This document shows, one piece after another, positions 7,802 through 17,227 of a DNA stretch of 40,570 nucleotides. The position numbers and the translations under genes were made by a program. The stretch is taken from the NCBI GenBank assembly GCA_017882705.1, contig JADGOZ010000012.1, forward strand, positions 1-40,570, given 5' to 3'. Below the pieces are notes generated by a model that did no database searches, was not told the DNA's origin, and worked only from the letters and a program-made list of their open reading frames with translations. This stretch comes from Candidatus Nanopelagicales bacterium. Its GTDB lineage: Bacteria > Actinomycetota > Actinomycetes > S36-B12 > CAIYMF01. The first letter of the stretch is position 1. Every line of letters begins with the position of its first letter.

Positions 7802-9592
7802 ATGGTCGCCGAGGGAACAGGGACCGGACAGGTCAGCAGCGTGATGGGCGACTACGCCCTCGCCTGCGCCCAGTTCAGCTGGAGCACCGCCGGGGACTGG
7901 CTCGACGGTCTCCCGCAGGGAGGCCGCAACATCGCCTACGAAGCGGTCGACCGTCACGTGATCCACGGCCGAGGTGACCACGTGGCGTTCCGCTTCGTCG
8001 CGTCCGACGGGCTGGACGTCGCCTGGACCTACGCCGAGCTCGCCGAGCGCACCAGCCGGTTCGCCGAGGTGCTGCGGGAGCTCGGTGTGGGGCCGGGTGA
8101 TCTGGTCTGCGGCCTCTCCGGTCGCATCCCGGACCTGTACGTCGCGCTGCTGGGCACCCTCAAGGCACGCTCGGTGTTCTCGCCGCTGTTCTCGGCGTTC
8201 GGACCCGAGCCCATCCGTCAGCGCATGGGGATCGGTCACGCGAGGGTGCTCGTCACCACGCCCGCGCTCTACCGCAAGAAGGTCCACGGGCTGCGGGCCG
8301 AGCTGCCCGACCTCGAGCACGTCCTGCTGATCGGTCCCGGAAGCGCAGAACTGGTCGGGGCCGAGCGGATCGGACCCGGCGTCGTGCCGCTCGCCGAGCT
8401 GTGGGCGACGACGACGGGCGCGTTCGAGATCGAGCCGACAGACCCCGAGGAGCCGGCGCTCATCCACTTCACCAGCGGCACGACCGGCACACCCAAGGGG
8501 GCGGTCCACGTGCATGACGCGGTGGTCGCCCACCACGCGACGGCGCGCTACGTCCTCGACCTGCGCGACGACGACATCTTCTGGTGCACAGCCGATCCCG
8601 GCTGGGTGACCGGGACGTCGTACGGCGTCATCGCGCCGCTCACCTGCGGGGTGACGTGCGTGGTCGACGAGCTCGAGTTCGACGCCCGCCGGTGGTACCG
8701 CCTGCTGGAGCAGGAGCACGTGACCGTCTGGTACACGGCACCCACCGCCCTGCGGATGCTCATGCGGGCGGGGTCCGCGCCGCACGAGGGATGCGACCTG
8801 TCCGCGCTGCGTCACGTGGCGAGCGTGGGCGAGCCCCTCAACCCCGAGGTCGTGCACTGGGGACTCCAGGAGATCGACCGGCCGATCCGCGACACGTGGT
8901 GGCAGACCGAGACCGGCGCGATCATGGTCGCCAACTACCACGGCACCGAGGTGCGGCCCGGCTCGATGGGCCGACCGGTGCCCGGCATCGAGGCGGCCGT
9001 CGTGGCCCGCGACCCGCAGGGCGAGGTGCTGCGCGGACCGGACGGCGGCCCGATCCCGCTCGACGAGCCGGACGCTCTCGGCGAGCTCGCGCTGCGCCGG
9101 CCGTGGCCGTCGCTGATGCGCTCCTACATCGGTGCGCCGGAGCGCTACGCCACAGCGTTCCTCGGCGACTGGTACCTGTCGGGCGACCTCGTGCGCCGAG
9201 ACGCCGACGGGTGGTTCTGGTTCGTCGGGCGTGGCGACGACGTCATCAAGTCGGCCGGCCATCTCATCGGACCGTTCGAGGTGGAGAGCGCCCTGCTCGA
9301 GCACCCCGCCGTCGCCGAGGCCGGCGTCATCGGCGTCCCCGACCCCATCGTGGGCGAGGTGGTCAAGGCGTTCGTCGCCCTGAAGCCGGGCTTCGAGCCC
9401 TCCGACGCGCTGCACCGCGAGCTCATCGGCTTCGGCCGCTCCCGGCTGGGGAACGCCGTGGCCCCGCGCGACATCACGTTCCAGCAGGACCTTCCCAAGA
9501 CCCGCAGCGGCAAGATCATGCGCCGGCTGCTCAGAGCGCGAGAGCTCGGTCTCCCGGAAGGCGACCTCTCGACCCTGGAGGTCCCGTCATGA
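7802..9592 (+). CDS. AcsA-type acyl-CoA (acetyl-CoA) synthetase, AMP-forming
   Basis: A 596-residue ANL-superfamily ligase that activates a carboxylic acid as acyl-AMP and transfers it to CoA. The P-loop is [15 protein letters not shown] (residues about 221-235). The A5 motif is [19 protein letters not shown], followed by [13 protein letters not shown], the B. subtilis AcsA pattern that suggests acetate or another short acid. The hinge region reads [27 protein letters not shown], and the C-terminal catalytic lysine is in [13 protein letters not shown]. The ATG at 7802 follows a G-rich stretch; an ATG at 7844 is the alternative. Its stop overlaps the E1-alpha start (ATGA), so it heads the operon and probably supplies acyl-CoA to the same pathway as the oxoacid dehydrogenase. 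Confidence 0.9.
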   Translation: MVAEGTGTGQVSSVMGDYALACAQFSWSTAGDWLDGLPQGGRNIAYEAVDRHVIHGRGDHVAFRFVASDGLDVAWTYAELAERTSRFAEVLRELGVGPGDLVCGLSGRIPDLYVALLGTLKARSVFSPLFSAFGPEPIRQRMGIGHARVLVTTPALYRKKVHGLRAELPDLEHVLLIGPGSAELVGAERIGPGVVPLAELWATTTGAFEIEPTDPEEPALIHFTSGTTGTPKGAVHVHDAVVAHHATARYVLDLRDDDIFWCTADPGWVTGTSYGVIAPLTCGVTCVVDELEFDARRWYRLLEQEHVTVWYTAPTALRMLMRAGSAPHEGCDLSALRHVASVGEPLNPEVVHWGLQEIDRPIRDTWWQTETGAIMVANYHGTEVRPGSMGRPVPGIEAAVVARDPQGEVLRGPDGGPIPLDEPDALGELALRRPWPSLMRSYIGAPERYATAFLGDWYLSGDLVRRDADGWFWFVGRGDDVIKSAGHLIGPFEVESALLEHPAVAEAGVIGVPDPIVGEVVKAFVALKPGFEPSDALHRELIGFGRSRLGNAVAPRDITFQQDLPKTRSGKIMRRLLRARELGLPEGDLSTLEVPS

Positions 9593-10599
9593 GTGCCGCA
9601 CGTCGCAAGGAAGCCGCCGCGACCTCCGGGTCCCACGCGGTCGCGCACGCCCCGGATCGTGATGCGCTCTATGAGCGCATGCTGCTCGTCCGCCGCTTCG
9701 AGGAGCGCTGTGTCGAGCTCTACAGCAGCGGGCTGATCCGCGGCTTCCTGCACCTCTACATCGGCGAGGAGGCGGTGGCCGTCGGCGTCCTGGACCACCT
9801 GCGCGAGGACGACGCCGTGGTGGCGACGTACCGCGACCACGGGCAGGCGCTGGTGCGCGGCGTCCCGATCGGGCCCGTGATGGCCGAGATGCTCGGCAAG
9901 GCCGAGGGCGTCTGCCGCGGCCGTGGCGGCTCGATGCACCTGTTCCACGCCCCCACCCGGTTCTACGGCGGCAACGGCATCGTCGGTGGTGGACTCCCCC
10001 TCGCCATCGGCCTCGGCCTCGCCGACCGGATGCAGGGGCGCGACCGGGTCACCGTGTGCTTCTTCGGCGAGGGCGCGATGGCCGAGGGCGAGTTCCACGA
10101 GTCGATCAACCTCGCCGCGCTGTGGCGCCTGCCGGTGCTCTTCCTCTGCGAGAACAACCTCTACGCGATGGGCACCGCGCTCGACCGCTCGGAGTCGGAG
10201 ACGAACCTGGCCGTGAAGGCGGCGTCGTACGAGGTGCCGGCCTGGTCCTGCGACGGCATGGACGTGCTGGCCGTGTGGGAGGCGGCGCGGAGGGCCGTCG
10301 AGCTCGTCCGCGACAGCGGCGGCCCGGTGTTCCTCGAGGCCAAGACCTACCGGTTCCGCGCGCACTCGATGTACGACGCGGACCGCTACCGCGAGAAGGC
10401 GGAGATCGAGCACTGGCGGGAGCGCGACCCGCTGCTCCTCCTGCGCACCACGCTGCTCGCCGACGGTGCGACCGAGAAGGACCTCGAGGCCGTCGACGCA
10501 CGCGTGACCGCCGTGATCGACGAGGCCGTCGCGTATGCCGAGGCGGGCACCGACGAGCCGGTCGACGAGCTGCTCACGTTCGTCACGAGCGGGAGGTGA
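9589..10599 (+). CDS. 2-oxoacid (pyruvate-type) dehydrogenase E1 alpha subunit
   Basis: The protein (336 residues) is the thiamine-diphosphate-binding alpha subunit of a heterotetrameric E1. It has the conserved start [18 protein letters not shown] and the Y-R-D-H-G loop ([13 protein letters not shown]). GRGGSMHLF follows, then the ThDP/Mg motif beginning [15 protein letters not shown] at residue 160 and ending in ENN about 30 residues later. The phosphorylation-loop region reads [18 protein letters not shown]. It decarboxylates a 2-oxoacid and passes the acyl group to E2. The specificity cannot be fixed: it resembles pyruvate and acetoin dehydrogenase subunits more than branched-chain ones. 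ATG 9589 has GGAGG 7 bases upstream inside the synthetase gene, and overlaps its stop by 4 bases. Confidence 0.9.
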   Translation: MSAARRKEAAATSGSHAVAHAPDRDALYERMLLVRRFEERCVELYSSGLIRGFLHLYIGEEAVAVGVLDHLREDDAVVATYRDHGQALVRGVPIGPVMAEMLGKAEGVCRGRGGSMHLFHAPTRFYGGNGIVGGGLPLAIGLGLADRMQGRDRVTVCFFGEGAMAEGEFHESINLAALWRLPVLFLCENNLYAMGTALDRSESETNLAVKAASYEVPAWSCDGMDVLAVWEAARRAVELVRDSGGPVFLEAKTYRFRAHSMYDADRYREKAEIEHWRERDPLLLLRTTLLADGATEKDLEAVDARVTAVIDEAVAYAEAGTDEPVDELLTFVTSGR

Positions 10600-10603
10600 C
10601 GCC

Positions 10604-11602
10604 ATGACCACGACCGCGGTCCAGGAGACGACGTACCGCGAGGCCGTCCGCGAGGCCATGCGCGAGGCGATGCAGCGCGATGAGCGGGTCTTCCTCATGG
10701 GTGAGGACGTCGGCCGCTACGGCGGCGGCTTCGGCGTCAGCCTCGGGATGATCGAGGAGTTCGGCGAGGTGCGCGTCCGCGACACCCCGCTCTCGGAGTC
10801 GGCGTTCGTCGGCGCGGGGATCGGTGCAGCGCTCGGCGGCATGCGCCCGATCGTCGAGGTGATGACGGTCAACTTCGTCATGCTCGCGATGGACCAGATC
10901 GTCAACACCGCAGCGGCGTTGCGGCACATGACCGGCGGGCAGTTCTCGGTGCCGCTTGTCATCCGGATGACCACCGGCGGCGGCCGCCAGCTTGCGGCCC
11001 AGCACTCGCACTCGCTGGAGAACTGGTTCGCGCACGTGCCCGGTCTCCGGGTGCTCGCACCCGGCACCATCGAGGACGCGCGCTGCATGCTGTGGCCAGC
11101 GCTGCTCGACCCCGACCCGGTGGTCATCGTCGAGCACGGGTCGCTCTACAACGCCAAGGGCCCGGCCCCCACGCCCGGCACGGAGGTCGACATCGACCGG
11201 GCGGTCGTACGCCGGCCCGGCGACGACCTCACGCTGGTGACCTACGGCGGCAGCCTCGGACTCGTCCTCGACGCGGCCGAACGGCTTGCTGTCGAAGGGA
11301 TCAGCGCCGAGGTCATCGACCTGCGCGTCCTGCGTCCGCTCGACAGCGCCGCCGTGGCGGAGTCCGTGTGCCGTACTCACCGGGCCGTCGTGGTCGACGA
11401 GGGCTGGCGCACGCTGGGCATGTCGGCGGAGGTGTCGGCCCGGATCATGGAGGACTGCTTCTACGACCTCGACGCGCCGGTGGACCGCGTCTGCACCCAG
11501 GAGGTGCCGATCCCCTACGCCAAGCACCTCGAGGAGGCCGCGCTCCCCAGCGTCGAGCGGGTCCTGACCGCAGCGCGCGGGGCGGTGGGCCGCGATGGGT
11601 GA
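10604..11602 (+). CDS. 2-oxoacid (pyruvate-type) dehydrogenase E1 beta subunit
   Basis: A 332-residue transketolase-fold beta subunit. It starts with [21 protein letters not shown], then [19 protein letters not shown], which contains the Glu that activates the thiamine ring. [20 protein letters not shown] and the phenylalanine/potassium-loop region ending [20 protein letters not shown] follow. The C-terminal domain ([16 protein letters not shown]) contacts E2. It pairs with the alpha subunit encoded 4 bases upstream. GGGAGG lies 7 bases before the ATG, overlapping the end of the alpha gene, so both should be made in equal amounts. Its last 8 bases overlap the E2 start. Confidence 0.9.
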   Translation: MTTTAVQETTYREAVREAMREAMQRDERVFLMGEDVGRYGGGFGVSLGMIEEFGEVRVRDTPLSESAFVGAGIGAALGGMRPIVEVMTVNFVMLAMDQIVNTAAALRHMTGGQFSVPLVIRMTTGGGRQLAAQHSHSLENWFAHVPGLRVLAPGTIEDARCMLWPALLDPDPVVIVEHGSLYNAKGPAPTPGTEVDIDRAVVRRPGDDLTLVTYGGSLGLVLDAAERLAVEGISAEVIDLRVLRPLDSAAVAESVCRTHRAVVVDEGWRTLGMSAEVSARIMEDCFYDLDAPVDRVCTQEVPIPYAKHLEEAALPSVERVLTAARGAVGRDG

Positions 11603-13022
11603 CTTCCGCATGCCGTCCCTCGGCGCCGACATGACCGAGGGCACGCTCGTCGAGTGGCTGGTGCAGCCCGGCGACCACGTGCATCACGGGCAGATCATCG
11701 CCGTGATCGACACGGTCAAGAGCGCCATCGACATCGAGGCGTTCGAGGACGGTGACGTCGAGCGGCTCCTCGTGGAGCCGGGCACGACCGTCTCCGTCGG
11801 CACACCGCTCGCCGCCATCCGCGCGGCCGGAGCGTCGGCCCCCGCCGAGCACCACGCGCCTGCGTCCCCGATCGTGCGTCGGCTGGCGCACGAGCTGCAC
11901 GTGGACCTCGACGAGGTCGAGGGCACCGGGCGCGGCGGCAGCGTCACCCGCCACGACCTCGACCTCGCGGTCGGCGGTGTCGCGCAGGTCGTTGCAGCGC
12001 AGGGCGAGGCGGCGCAGGGCGTTGCCGAGCCGAGCGTGGCGGGGCCGAGCCACGCCGCGCCGAGCTCGTCGGCGAGCCCGCCGCCGGAGCCCGTCCGCGG
12101 CACGTCGCAGCCGCACGTCGCAGCGTCGCCGCGGGCACGGCGTCGCGCGGTGGACCTCGGCGTCGACCTCGCCGCGGTGACCGGCACCGGAGCGCACGGC
12201 GCCGTGACCGTCGAGGACGTCGAACGGTCCGCGCACGCGGGCGACGCGGGCCCGGCGTACCCGCCCCGCGTCGTGCCCCCTGCAGCCGTCTCGTCGGCAC
12301 AGCCGGCTCCGTCGAAGGCCCGGGCCTCGCGGACCGCCGATGTGCGCAGCGACGCGCGCAAGGACGCGATGCAGGCCGCGACCGCGGCCCTGATGGCCCG
12401 TTCCAAGAAGGAGATCCCGCACTACTACCTCGAGTCGGTGATCGACCTGCGGGTCGCGCTCGACTGGCTGGCCCGGCACAACGAGGGCAGCGCCAGCGCC
12501 GATCGGGTGCTGCCTGCGGCGGTGCTGCTCCTCGCCACGGCGCGGTCCCTGCTCGCCGTCCCGGAGCTCAACGGCTTCTACACCGACGGCCACTTCGACG
12601 CGCGCGAGCACGTCGACCTCGGCGTCGCGGTGTCGTTGCGCGGCGGAGGGCTCGTGGTCGCCAACCTGCGCGAGGCCGACACGAAGGATCTCGACGTGCT
12701 CATGACGATGCTCAAGGACGTCGCCACCCGGGCGCGGGCCGGACGGCTGACGAGCTCGGAGATGTCGGTGCCCACCGTGACGGTGACCAACCTGGGCGAC
12801 CAGGGCGCCGACCTCGTCCACGGGGTGATCTACCCGCCGCAGGTGGCGCTGGTGGGGTTCGGGCGCATCGTCGAACGGCCCTGGGCCGTCGACGGGATGC
12901 TCACCGTGCGGCCGGTCGTCACCGCCACCCTCGCCGGCGACCACCGCGTGACCGACGGCCACCGCGGCAGTCGATTCCTCGCGGCGCTCGACGCCGCCCT
13001 GCAGAAGCCGGAGGAGCTGTGA
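11595..13022 (+). CDS. 2-oxoacid dehydrogenase E2 (dihydrolipoyl acyltransferase) with two subunit-binding domains
   Basis: This 475-residue E2 core enzyme begins with one lipoyl domain (residues 1-76) whose lipoyl-lysine is Lys42 in [15 protein letters not shown]. It then has two separate peripheral-subunit-binding domains where most E2s have one: [20 protein letters not shown] (from about residue 90, ending [11 protein letters not shown]) and [20 protein letters not shown] (from about 176, ending [11 protein letters not shown]). Ala/Pro-rich linkers separate them. The catalytic domain starts near residue 250 and contains the active-site motif DHRVTDG with His450. E2 transfers the acyl group from lipoamide to CoA. 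No E3 (lipoamide dehydrogenase) gene lies in the operon, so E3 must be supplied from elsewhere. The second binding domain might recruit an extra partner. Confidence 0.9.
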   Translation: MGDFRMPSLGADMTEGTLVEWLVQPGDHVHHGQIIAVIDTVKSAIDIEAFEDGDVERLLVEPGTTVSVGTPLAAIRAAGASAPAEHHAPASPIVRRLAHELHVDLDEVEGTGRGGSVTRHDLDLAVGGVAQVVAAQGEAAQGVAEPSVAGPSHAAPSSSASPPPEPVRGTSQPHVAASPRARRRAVDLGVDLAAVTGTGAHGAVTVEDVERSAHAGDAGPAYPPRVVPPAAVSSAQPAPSKARASRTADVRSDARKDAMQAATAALMARSKKEIPHYYLESVIDLRVALDWLARHNEGSASADRVLPAAVLLLATARSLLAVPELNGFYTDGHFDAREHVDLGVAVSLRGGGLVVANLREADTKDLDVLMTMLKDVATRARAGRLTSSEMSVPTVTVTNLGDQGADLVHGVIYPPQVALVGFGRIVERPWAVDGMLTVRPVVTATLAGDHRVTDGHRGSRFLAALDAALQKPEEL

Positions 13023-13264
13023 ACCCGACGAGTGCACGCGAGACGGTGCTCGAGCTGATCGGCGAGATCGCGCCCGAGGTCGACATGGGGTCCGTGCCCG
13101 ACGACGAGGACCTGCGCGACGCGGTCGACCTGGACTCCCTGGACTTCCTCACCCTCGTCGAACGGGTGCACGAGGTCACCGGCGTCGACGTGCCGGAGAA
13201 CGACTACGACCAGGTGCGCACGCTGAACGGCTGGGCGGCGTATCTGGCCGCTCACGCGTCCTAG
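13019..13264 (+). CDS. stand-alone acyl carrier protein in an oxoacid dehydrogenase operon
   Basis: An 81-residue acidic four-helix carrier protein. The phosphopantetheine attachment site is Ser40 in DLDSLDFLTLVERVHEVTGV, and the helix-III region reads VPENDYDQVRTLNGWAAYLA. It carries acyl groups as thioesters on a 4'-phosphopantetheine arm. The GTG start at 13019 overlaps the E2 stop (GTGA) and is preceded by GAGGAG, so it is clearly co-translated with the dehydrogenase genes. That placement is unusual, because ACPs normally sit with fatty-acid or polyketide genes. It could accept the acyl group made by E2 or by the synthetase, but this is inference. Confidence 0.9.
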   Translation: MNPTSARETVLELIGEIAPEVDMGSVPDDEDLRDAVDLDSLDFLTLVERVHEVTGVDVPENDYDQVRTLNGWAAYLAAHAS

Positions 13265-13313
13265 GCGCCGCCTCGGACCCGCACGATCCTGCTCTCGGTG
13301 GAGGGAGTTCGAC

Positions 13314-14222
13314 ATGGGTGACGTGATCCGCGTGGAGGGGCTCCGACGGGACTACGGCTCCGTGCAGGCCGTCGCGGACGTGAGCTTCACCGTGCGCGAC
13401 GGGGAGGTCTTCGCGCTGCTCGGACCCAACGGCGCGGGCAAGTCCACGACCGTCGAGATCCTCGAGGGTCACCGCGAGCGGACCGCGGGCACCGTCGACG
13501 TGCTGGGGCACGACCCCGCCACCGGAGGGAGCGCCTACCGCGAGCGCATCGGCGTCGTCCTGCAGGAGGCGGGATTCGACGAGGAGTTCCGCGTCGTCGA
13601 GCTGGTGGAGATGTACGCCGCTCTCTACCGCAGGCACCGCGACGTCGACGAGGTCATCTCCCTCGTCGGGCTCAGCGAGAAGCGCGACGCACGCACCAAG
13701 ACCCTGTCGGGCGGGCAGCGACGCCGGCTCGACCTGGCGCTCGGGCTCGTGGGTGATCCCGAGCTGCTCTTCCTCGACGAGCCCACGACGGGGTTCGACC
13801 CCTCGGCGCGCCGCCACGCCTGGGAGCTCGTCGCGTCGCTGCGCGACCTCGGGACGACGATCCTGCTCACGACGCACTACATGGAGGAGGCGGAGCGGCT
13901 GGCCGACCGCGTCGCGGTCCTCGTCGCGGGCCGCATCGTGGCTGAGGGGACGCCGACCGACCTGATGGCGCGCGACGACACCGCCGTGATCGACTTCCGC
14001 CTTCCTCCGGGCGTCACCGTCGACCGGCTCCCGCCGCTCTCCGCGTCGCCCAGCCGCAGCGGCGACGAGGTCGTCCTCGAGACGACCGACGCCGTGTCCG
14101 ACCTCTGGGCCCTCACCGAGTGGGCGCGCACGTCGGGCTTCGAGCTCGACGGACTGACGCTGACCCGGCCCAGCCTCGAGGACGTCTACCTGCAGCTCAC
14201 GGGCGGTGAGACGGGTGAGTGA
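13314..14222 (+). CDS. ABC transporter ATP-binding protein (multidrug-export type)
   Basis: A 302-residue nucleotide-binding subunit of the DrrA/NatA-like exporter group. Walker A is GPNGAGKST (residues about 40-48), the Q-loop is VVLQEAGF, the signature is LSGGQRRRLDLALGL, Walker B with the catalytic Glu is LLFLDEPTTGFDP, and the switch histidine is in LLTTHYMEEAE. The C-terminal 80 residues are the variable extension typical of this group, ending LEDVYLQLTGGETGE. GGAGGGAG lies just upstream of ATG 13314. It overlaps the permease gene that follows, and together they should form a complete exporter. The substrate is unknown. Confidence 0.92.
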   Translation: MGDVIRVEGLRRDYGSVQAVADVSFTVRDGEVFALLGPNGAGKSTTVEILEGHRERTAGTVDVLGHDPATGGSAYRERIGVVLQEAGFDEEFRVVELVEMYAALYRRHRDVDEVISLVGLSEKRDARTKTLSGGQRRRLDLALGLVGDPELLFLDEPTTGFDPSARRHAWELVASLRDLGTTILLTTHYMEEAERLADRVAVLVAGRIVAEGTPTDLMARDDTAVIDFRLPPGVTVDRLPPLSASPSRSGDEVVLETTDAVSDLWALTEWARTSGFELDGLTLTRPSLEDVYLQLTGGETGE

Positions 14223-15924
14223 CACGGCGACGGCCGTCACCCCGACCAGATCGGACGTTCCGACGGCGTCGACGTGGCACCTGCTGATCGGCCAGTTCCG
14301 CTACTGCACCAGGAGCTTCTGGCGCACCCCGGTGGCCGCGTTCTTCACCCTCGTCTTCCCGCTGTCGTTCCTCGTCGTGATCTGCGCGATCGCCGGCAAC
14401 GCAACGATCGACTCGCGCGAGGGGATCCGGCTGGCGCAGTTCCTCACGCCGGTGTTCGCCGTGTTCGGCGCATGCATGGCGTCGTTCGTGTCCCTGGCGC
14501 TCGGCGTCGCCTACGCCCGCGAGGCCGGCGTGCTCAAGCGGCTGCGGTCGACGCCGCTGCCGCCGCTGGTCCACATCGCCGGCCGCGTCGCGGCAGCGGT
14601 CTGGGTGTCGCTGATCGCGTTCGTCCTGGTGACGGTCGCGGGTGTCGCGTTCTACGGCGTTCAGATCGTGTGGCGCACGCTCCCCGCGACCGTGCTCACG
14701 TTCGTCGTCGGGGTGTGCTGCTTCGCGGCGCTCGGTCTCGCGATCGTGTCGCTCGCGCCCACACCGGCGGCGACGCAGGCCCTGGCCAACGGCGGGATCA
14801 TCCTGCTGGCGTTCATCTCCGACGTGTTCGTGGTCGCGCTGCCCCAGTGGCTCGACACGGTGGGCTGGTTCTTCCCGCTCAAGCACTTCGTGAATGCGGT
14901 CGCCGACACGTTCAACCCGTATCTCGGCGGCAGCGGGTTCCAGTGGGACCACCTGGCCGTCCTGGTCGCCTGGGGGGTCGTCGGCGTGCTCGTCGCGCTG
15001 TGGCGCTTCAGCTGGGAACCGCGGCCGGAGCGGGCCCGTCGGGACCGCCGACCCGGCCGTCGTGCGCGCGCTGCAGCGGCGCGCGACGACGCCGCAACCG
15101 CCGCGCTGGTCACCCCGGCAGCCCTCACCGCGGCGTCCGAAGGGCCGCCCCGGTCCTGGTGGTCCCTCGCGTGGGGTCAGACACTGTTCACCACCCGCAA
15201 GCTGCTGCGCGACCCGCTGTCGGTGTTCTTCGCCATCGCGTTCCCGGTGATCCTGCTGATCTTCTTCTCGACCAGCTACGGCCGCGACGCCCGGTGGGGC
15301 GGGATCCCGCTGCCGCAGTACCTGGCTGCGGTCTTCTCGGTGTACGGCGTCGCGGTGATGTCCTACGTCAACCTGTCGACCATGGTCGCGGACGACCGCT
15401 CGAAGCTCGTGCTGAAGCGGCTCCGCGGCACCCCCCTGCCTCCGGGCGCCTACCTCGTCGGCCGGATCGGCGCCGCCGTGCTCCTCGGAGCGACGACGGT
15501 CGTCGTGGTCTTCGGCCTCGGGGTCGTGGCGTTCGGTGTGCGGGTCGGGCTGCTCGCCCTGGTCATGTCGGCGGTGGCGTTCGCCATCATCATCGGGTGC
15601 GCCACGGCGCTAGGGCTCCTGCTCGCCTCGCTCCTCGAGTCGCCGCAGAGCGTCACGGCGGCGGCACTGGCCACCCTGCTCCCGCTGTCGATGATCTCCG
15701 ACATCTTCATCAACTCCACCGACCTCCCGGCCACCATGTCGGCCATCGGGTGGGCCTTCCCGCTGCGCCACATGTCGGCGGTCGCCGTCGTGGCGAGCTC
15801 GGGGCAGGACCTCGGCGCGGCATGGTGGGGCCACCTGGCCGTCATCGCCGTGTGGGGGGTGGCGGCAGGGCTTCTCGCCTGGCGCCTCTTCCGGTGGGAG
15901 CCCCGGGCCGGCACGGGACGCTGA
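14215..15924 (+). CDS. ABC-2 type permease, two fused homologous halves
   Basis: A protein of about 569 residues with twelve predicted membrane helices arranged as two copies of a six-helix ABC-2 permease. The halves share VLKRLRSTPLPP / VLKRLRGTPLPP, VGWFFPLKH / IGWAFPLRH and the end motif WRFSWEPR / RLFRWEPR. A charged Arg/Ala-rich linker (about residues 265-300) joins them. Most such permeases are single-half homodimers, so this fusion builds both membrane halves in one chain and would pair with two copies of the ATPase. The start could be GTG 14206 or GTG 14215, both overlapping the ATPase gene; no strong ribosome site decides. It converges with asnA leaving only 4 bases, so there is no room for a terminator. 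Confidence 0.88.
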   Translation: MSDTATAVTPTRSDVPTASTWHLLIGQFRYCTRSFWRTPVAAFFTLVFPLSFLVVICAIAGNATIDSREGIRLAQFLTPVFAVFGACMASFVSLALGVAYAREAGVLKRLRSTPLPPLVHIAGRVAAAVWVSLIAFVLVTVAGVAFYGVQIVWRTLPATVLTFVVGVCCFAALGLAIVSLAPTPAATQALANGGIILLAFISDVFVVALPQWLDTVGWFFPLKHFVNAVADTFNPYLGGSGFQWDHLAVLVAWGVVGVLVALWRFSWEPRPERARRDRRPGRRARAAAARDDAATAALVTPAALTAASEGPPRSWWSLAWGQTLFTTRKLLRDPLSVFFAIAFPVILLIFFSTSYGRDARWGGIPLPQYLAAVFSVYGVAVMSYVNLSTMVADDRSKLVLKRLRGTPLPPGAYLVGRIGAAVLLGATTVVVVFGLGVVAFGVRVGLLALVMSAVAFAIIIGCATALGLLLASLLESPQSVTAAALATLLPLSMISDIFINSTDLPATMSAIGWAFPLRHMSAVAVVASSGQDLGAAWWGHLAVIAVWGVAAGLLAWRLFRWEPRAGTGR

Positions 15925-15928
15925 GCGG

Positions 15929-17071
15929 TCAGTCGAGGACGTGGATGTCCTTGCGGGCGCACATGTCCTTGAGGACCTGCGGCCACACCGTGACGCTCAC
16001 CTCGCCGAGGTGGGCCTTGCGCAGCAGCAGCATCTGCGTGCGCGACTGGCCGATTCCGCCGCCGATCGACAGCGGGACGGTGCCCTCGACTATGCCCCGG
16101 TGATACGGCAGCTCGAGCCAGTCGAGCTGACCGGTGAGCTCGAGCTGGCGGCGCAGGGCGTCGGCGTCGACGCGGACGCCCATCGAGCTGAGCTCGTGGC
16201 GGCGGTGGGTGACGGGATTCCAGACCAGGATGTCGCCGTTGAGCCCGTGGGTCGGGCGACCCTCGGCCGAGGTGGCCGGGGTGACCCAGTCGTCGTAGTC
16301 GGCAGCGCGCATCTCGTGCGGGTAGCCGTCGTCGAGGGTCCAGCCGATGCCGATGATGAAGACGGCCGGGTGCTCCTGCAGGAACGCGGTCTCGCGCTGC
16401 TTGCGCGGCAGGTCGGGGTAGCGCGAGAGCAGGTCCTCGGCGTGGATGAACGTGATCTCGTCGGGCAGGTTCGGGAACCGCGGGTCGCGCAGCGCGGGGA
16501 ACAGCCCCTGCACGTGGCGCTCGGCGCCGGTGAGCACCGACCAGATCCGGCGCACGGTGTCCTTGAGGGTGTCGAGCGTGCGCTCCTCGGCGGTGATCGC
16601 CCGCTCCCAGTCCCACTGGTCGACGTAGGCGCTGTGGTCGTGGTCGAGGAAGTAGTCCTTGCGCACCGCGCGCATGTCGGTGCACAGGCCCTCCCCCGGA
16701 CCCATGTCGAACTGCGCGAGCGCCAGCCGCTTCCATTTCGTCGCGGCCTGCACGACCTGCGCGTCGATCGGGTGCGCGTCGTGGTCGTTGGAGATGTGGA
16801 AGGACACGGGCGTGCGCGACCCGTCGCGGTCGAGCATGTCGTTCACGCCCGAGTCGGCGTCGACGATGAGCGGCACCTGCACCATCTGCAGACCGAGCTC
16901 GCGGCACAGGCCGTCCTCGATGAAATGCTTGGCGGCGTAGATCGCCGTCTGCGTCTCGCGCGGGGTCAGGAGGGAGTGGTAGTCGTTCGGGAGCACCGCC
17001 TCGAGGTCGTCGTAGCTGCCGATCCCCGGTCCTGCCAGGTCGGCGCGCTTGGCACCGGCGACGTCTGTCAT
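15929..17071 (-). CDS. asnA: aspartate-ammonia ligase (AsnA-type asparagine synthetase)
   Basis: A 380-residue enzyme making asparagine from aspartate, ammonia and ATP (giving AMP and PPi), with a class II aminoacyl-tRNA-synthetase fold. Diagnostic stretches are FIEDGLCRELGLQMVQVPLI, DGSRTPVSFHISND, RLALAQFDMGPGEGLCTDMR, DQWDWERAI, the GLNGDILVWNP strand, and the C-terminal SIGGGIGQSRTQMLLLRKAHLGEV, which is motif 3 with the ATP-binding Arg. E. coli AsnA has 330 residues; this one is longer, mainly at the N-terminus and through a DDGYPHEMRAADYDDW insertion. AGGAGG lies 8 bases upstream of ATG 17071, which fixes the start. It is separated from the next minus-strand gene by 156 bases. Confidence 0.93.
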   Translation of the reverse strand: MTDVAGAKRADLAGPGIGSYDDLEAVLPNDYHSLLTPRETQTAIYAAKHFIEDGLCRELGLQMVQVPLIVDADSGVNDMLDRDGSRTPVSFHISNDHDAHPIDAQVVQAATKWKRLALAQFDMGPGEGLCTDMRAVRKDYFLDHDHSAYVDQWDWERAITAEERTLDTLKDTVRRIWSVLTGAERHVQGLFPALRDPRFPNLPDEITFIHAEDLLSRYPDLPRKQRETAFLQEHPAVFIIGIGWTLDDGYPHEMRAADYDDWVTPATSAEGRPTHGLNGDILVWNPVTHRRHELSSMGVRVDADALRRQLELTGQLDWLELPYHRGIVEGTVPLSIGGGIGQSRTQMLLLRKAHLGEVSVTVWPQVLKDMCARKDIHVLD

Positions 17072-17227
17072 GACTTCCGCCTCCTGGATCACCAACCGGA
17101 CGGCGAGGCGTCGCCCGGTCCGAGAACCAGACTTCACCCCGACGCCACAGGAGTCGACCGGAGCACCCGGACGGCCGCCCGCTCCCCCGCGGCCGCCACC
17201 CCCGGGACCCGGGAACAGGTGCGAGCG

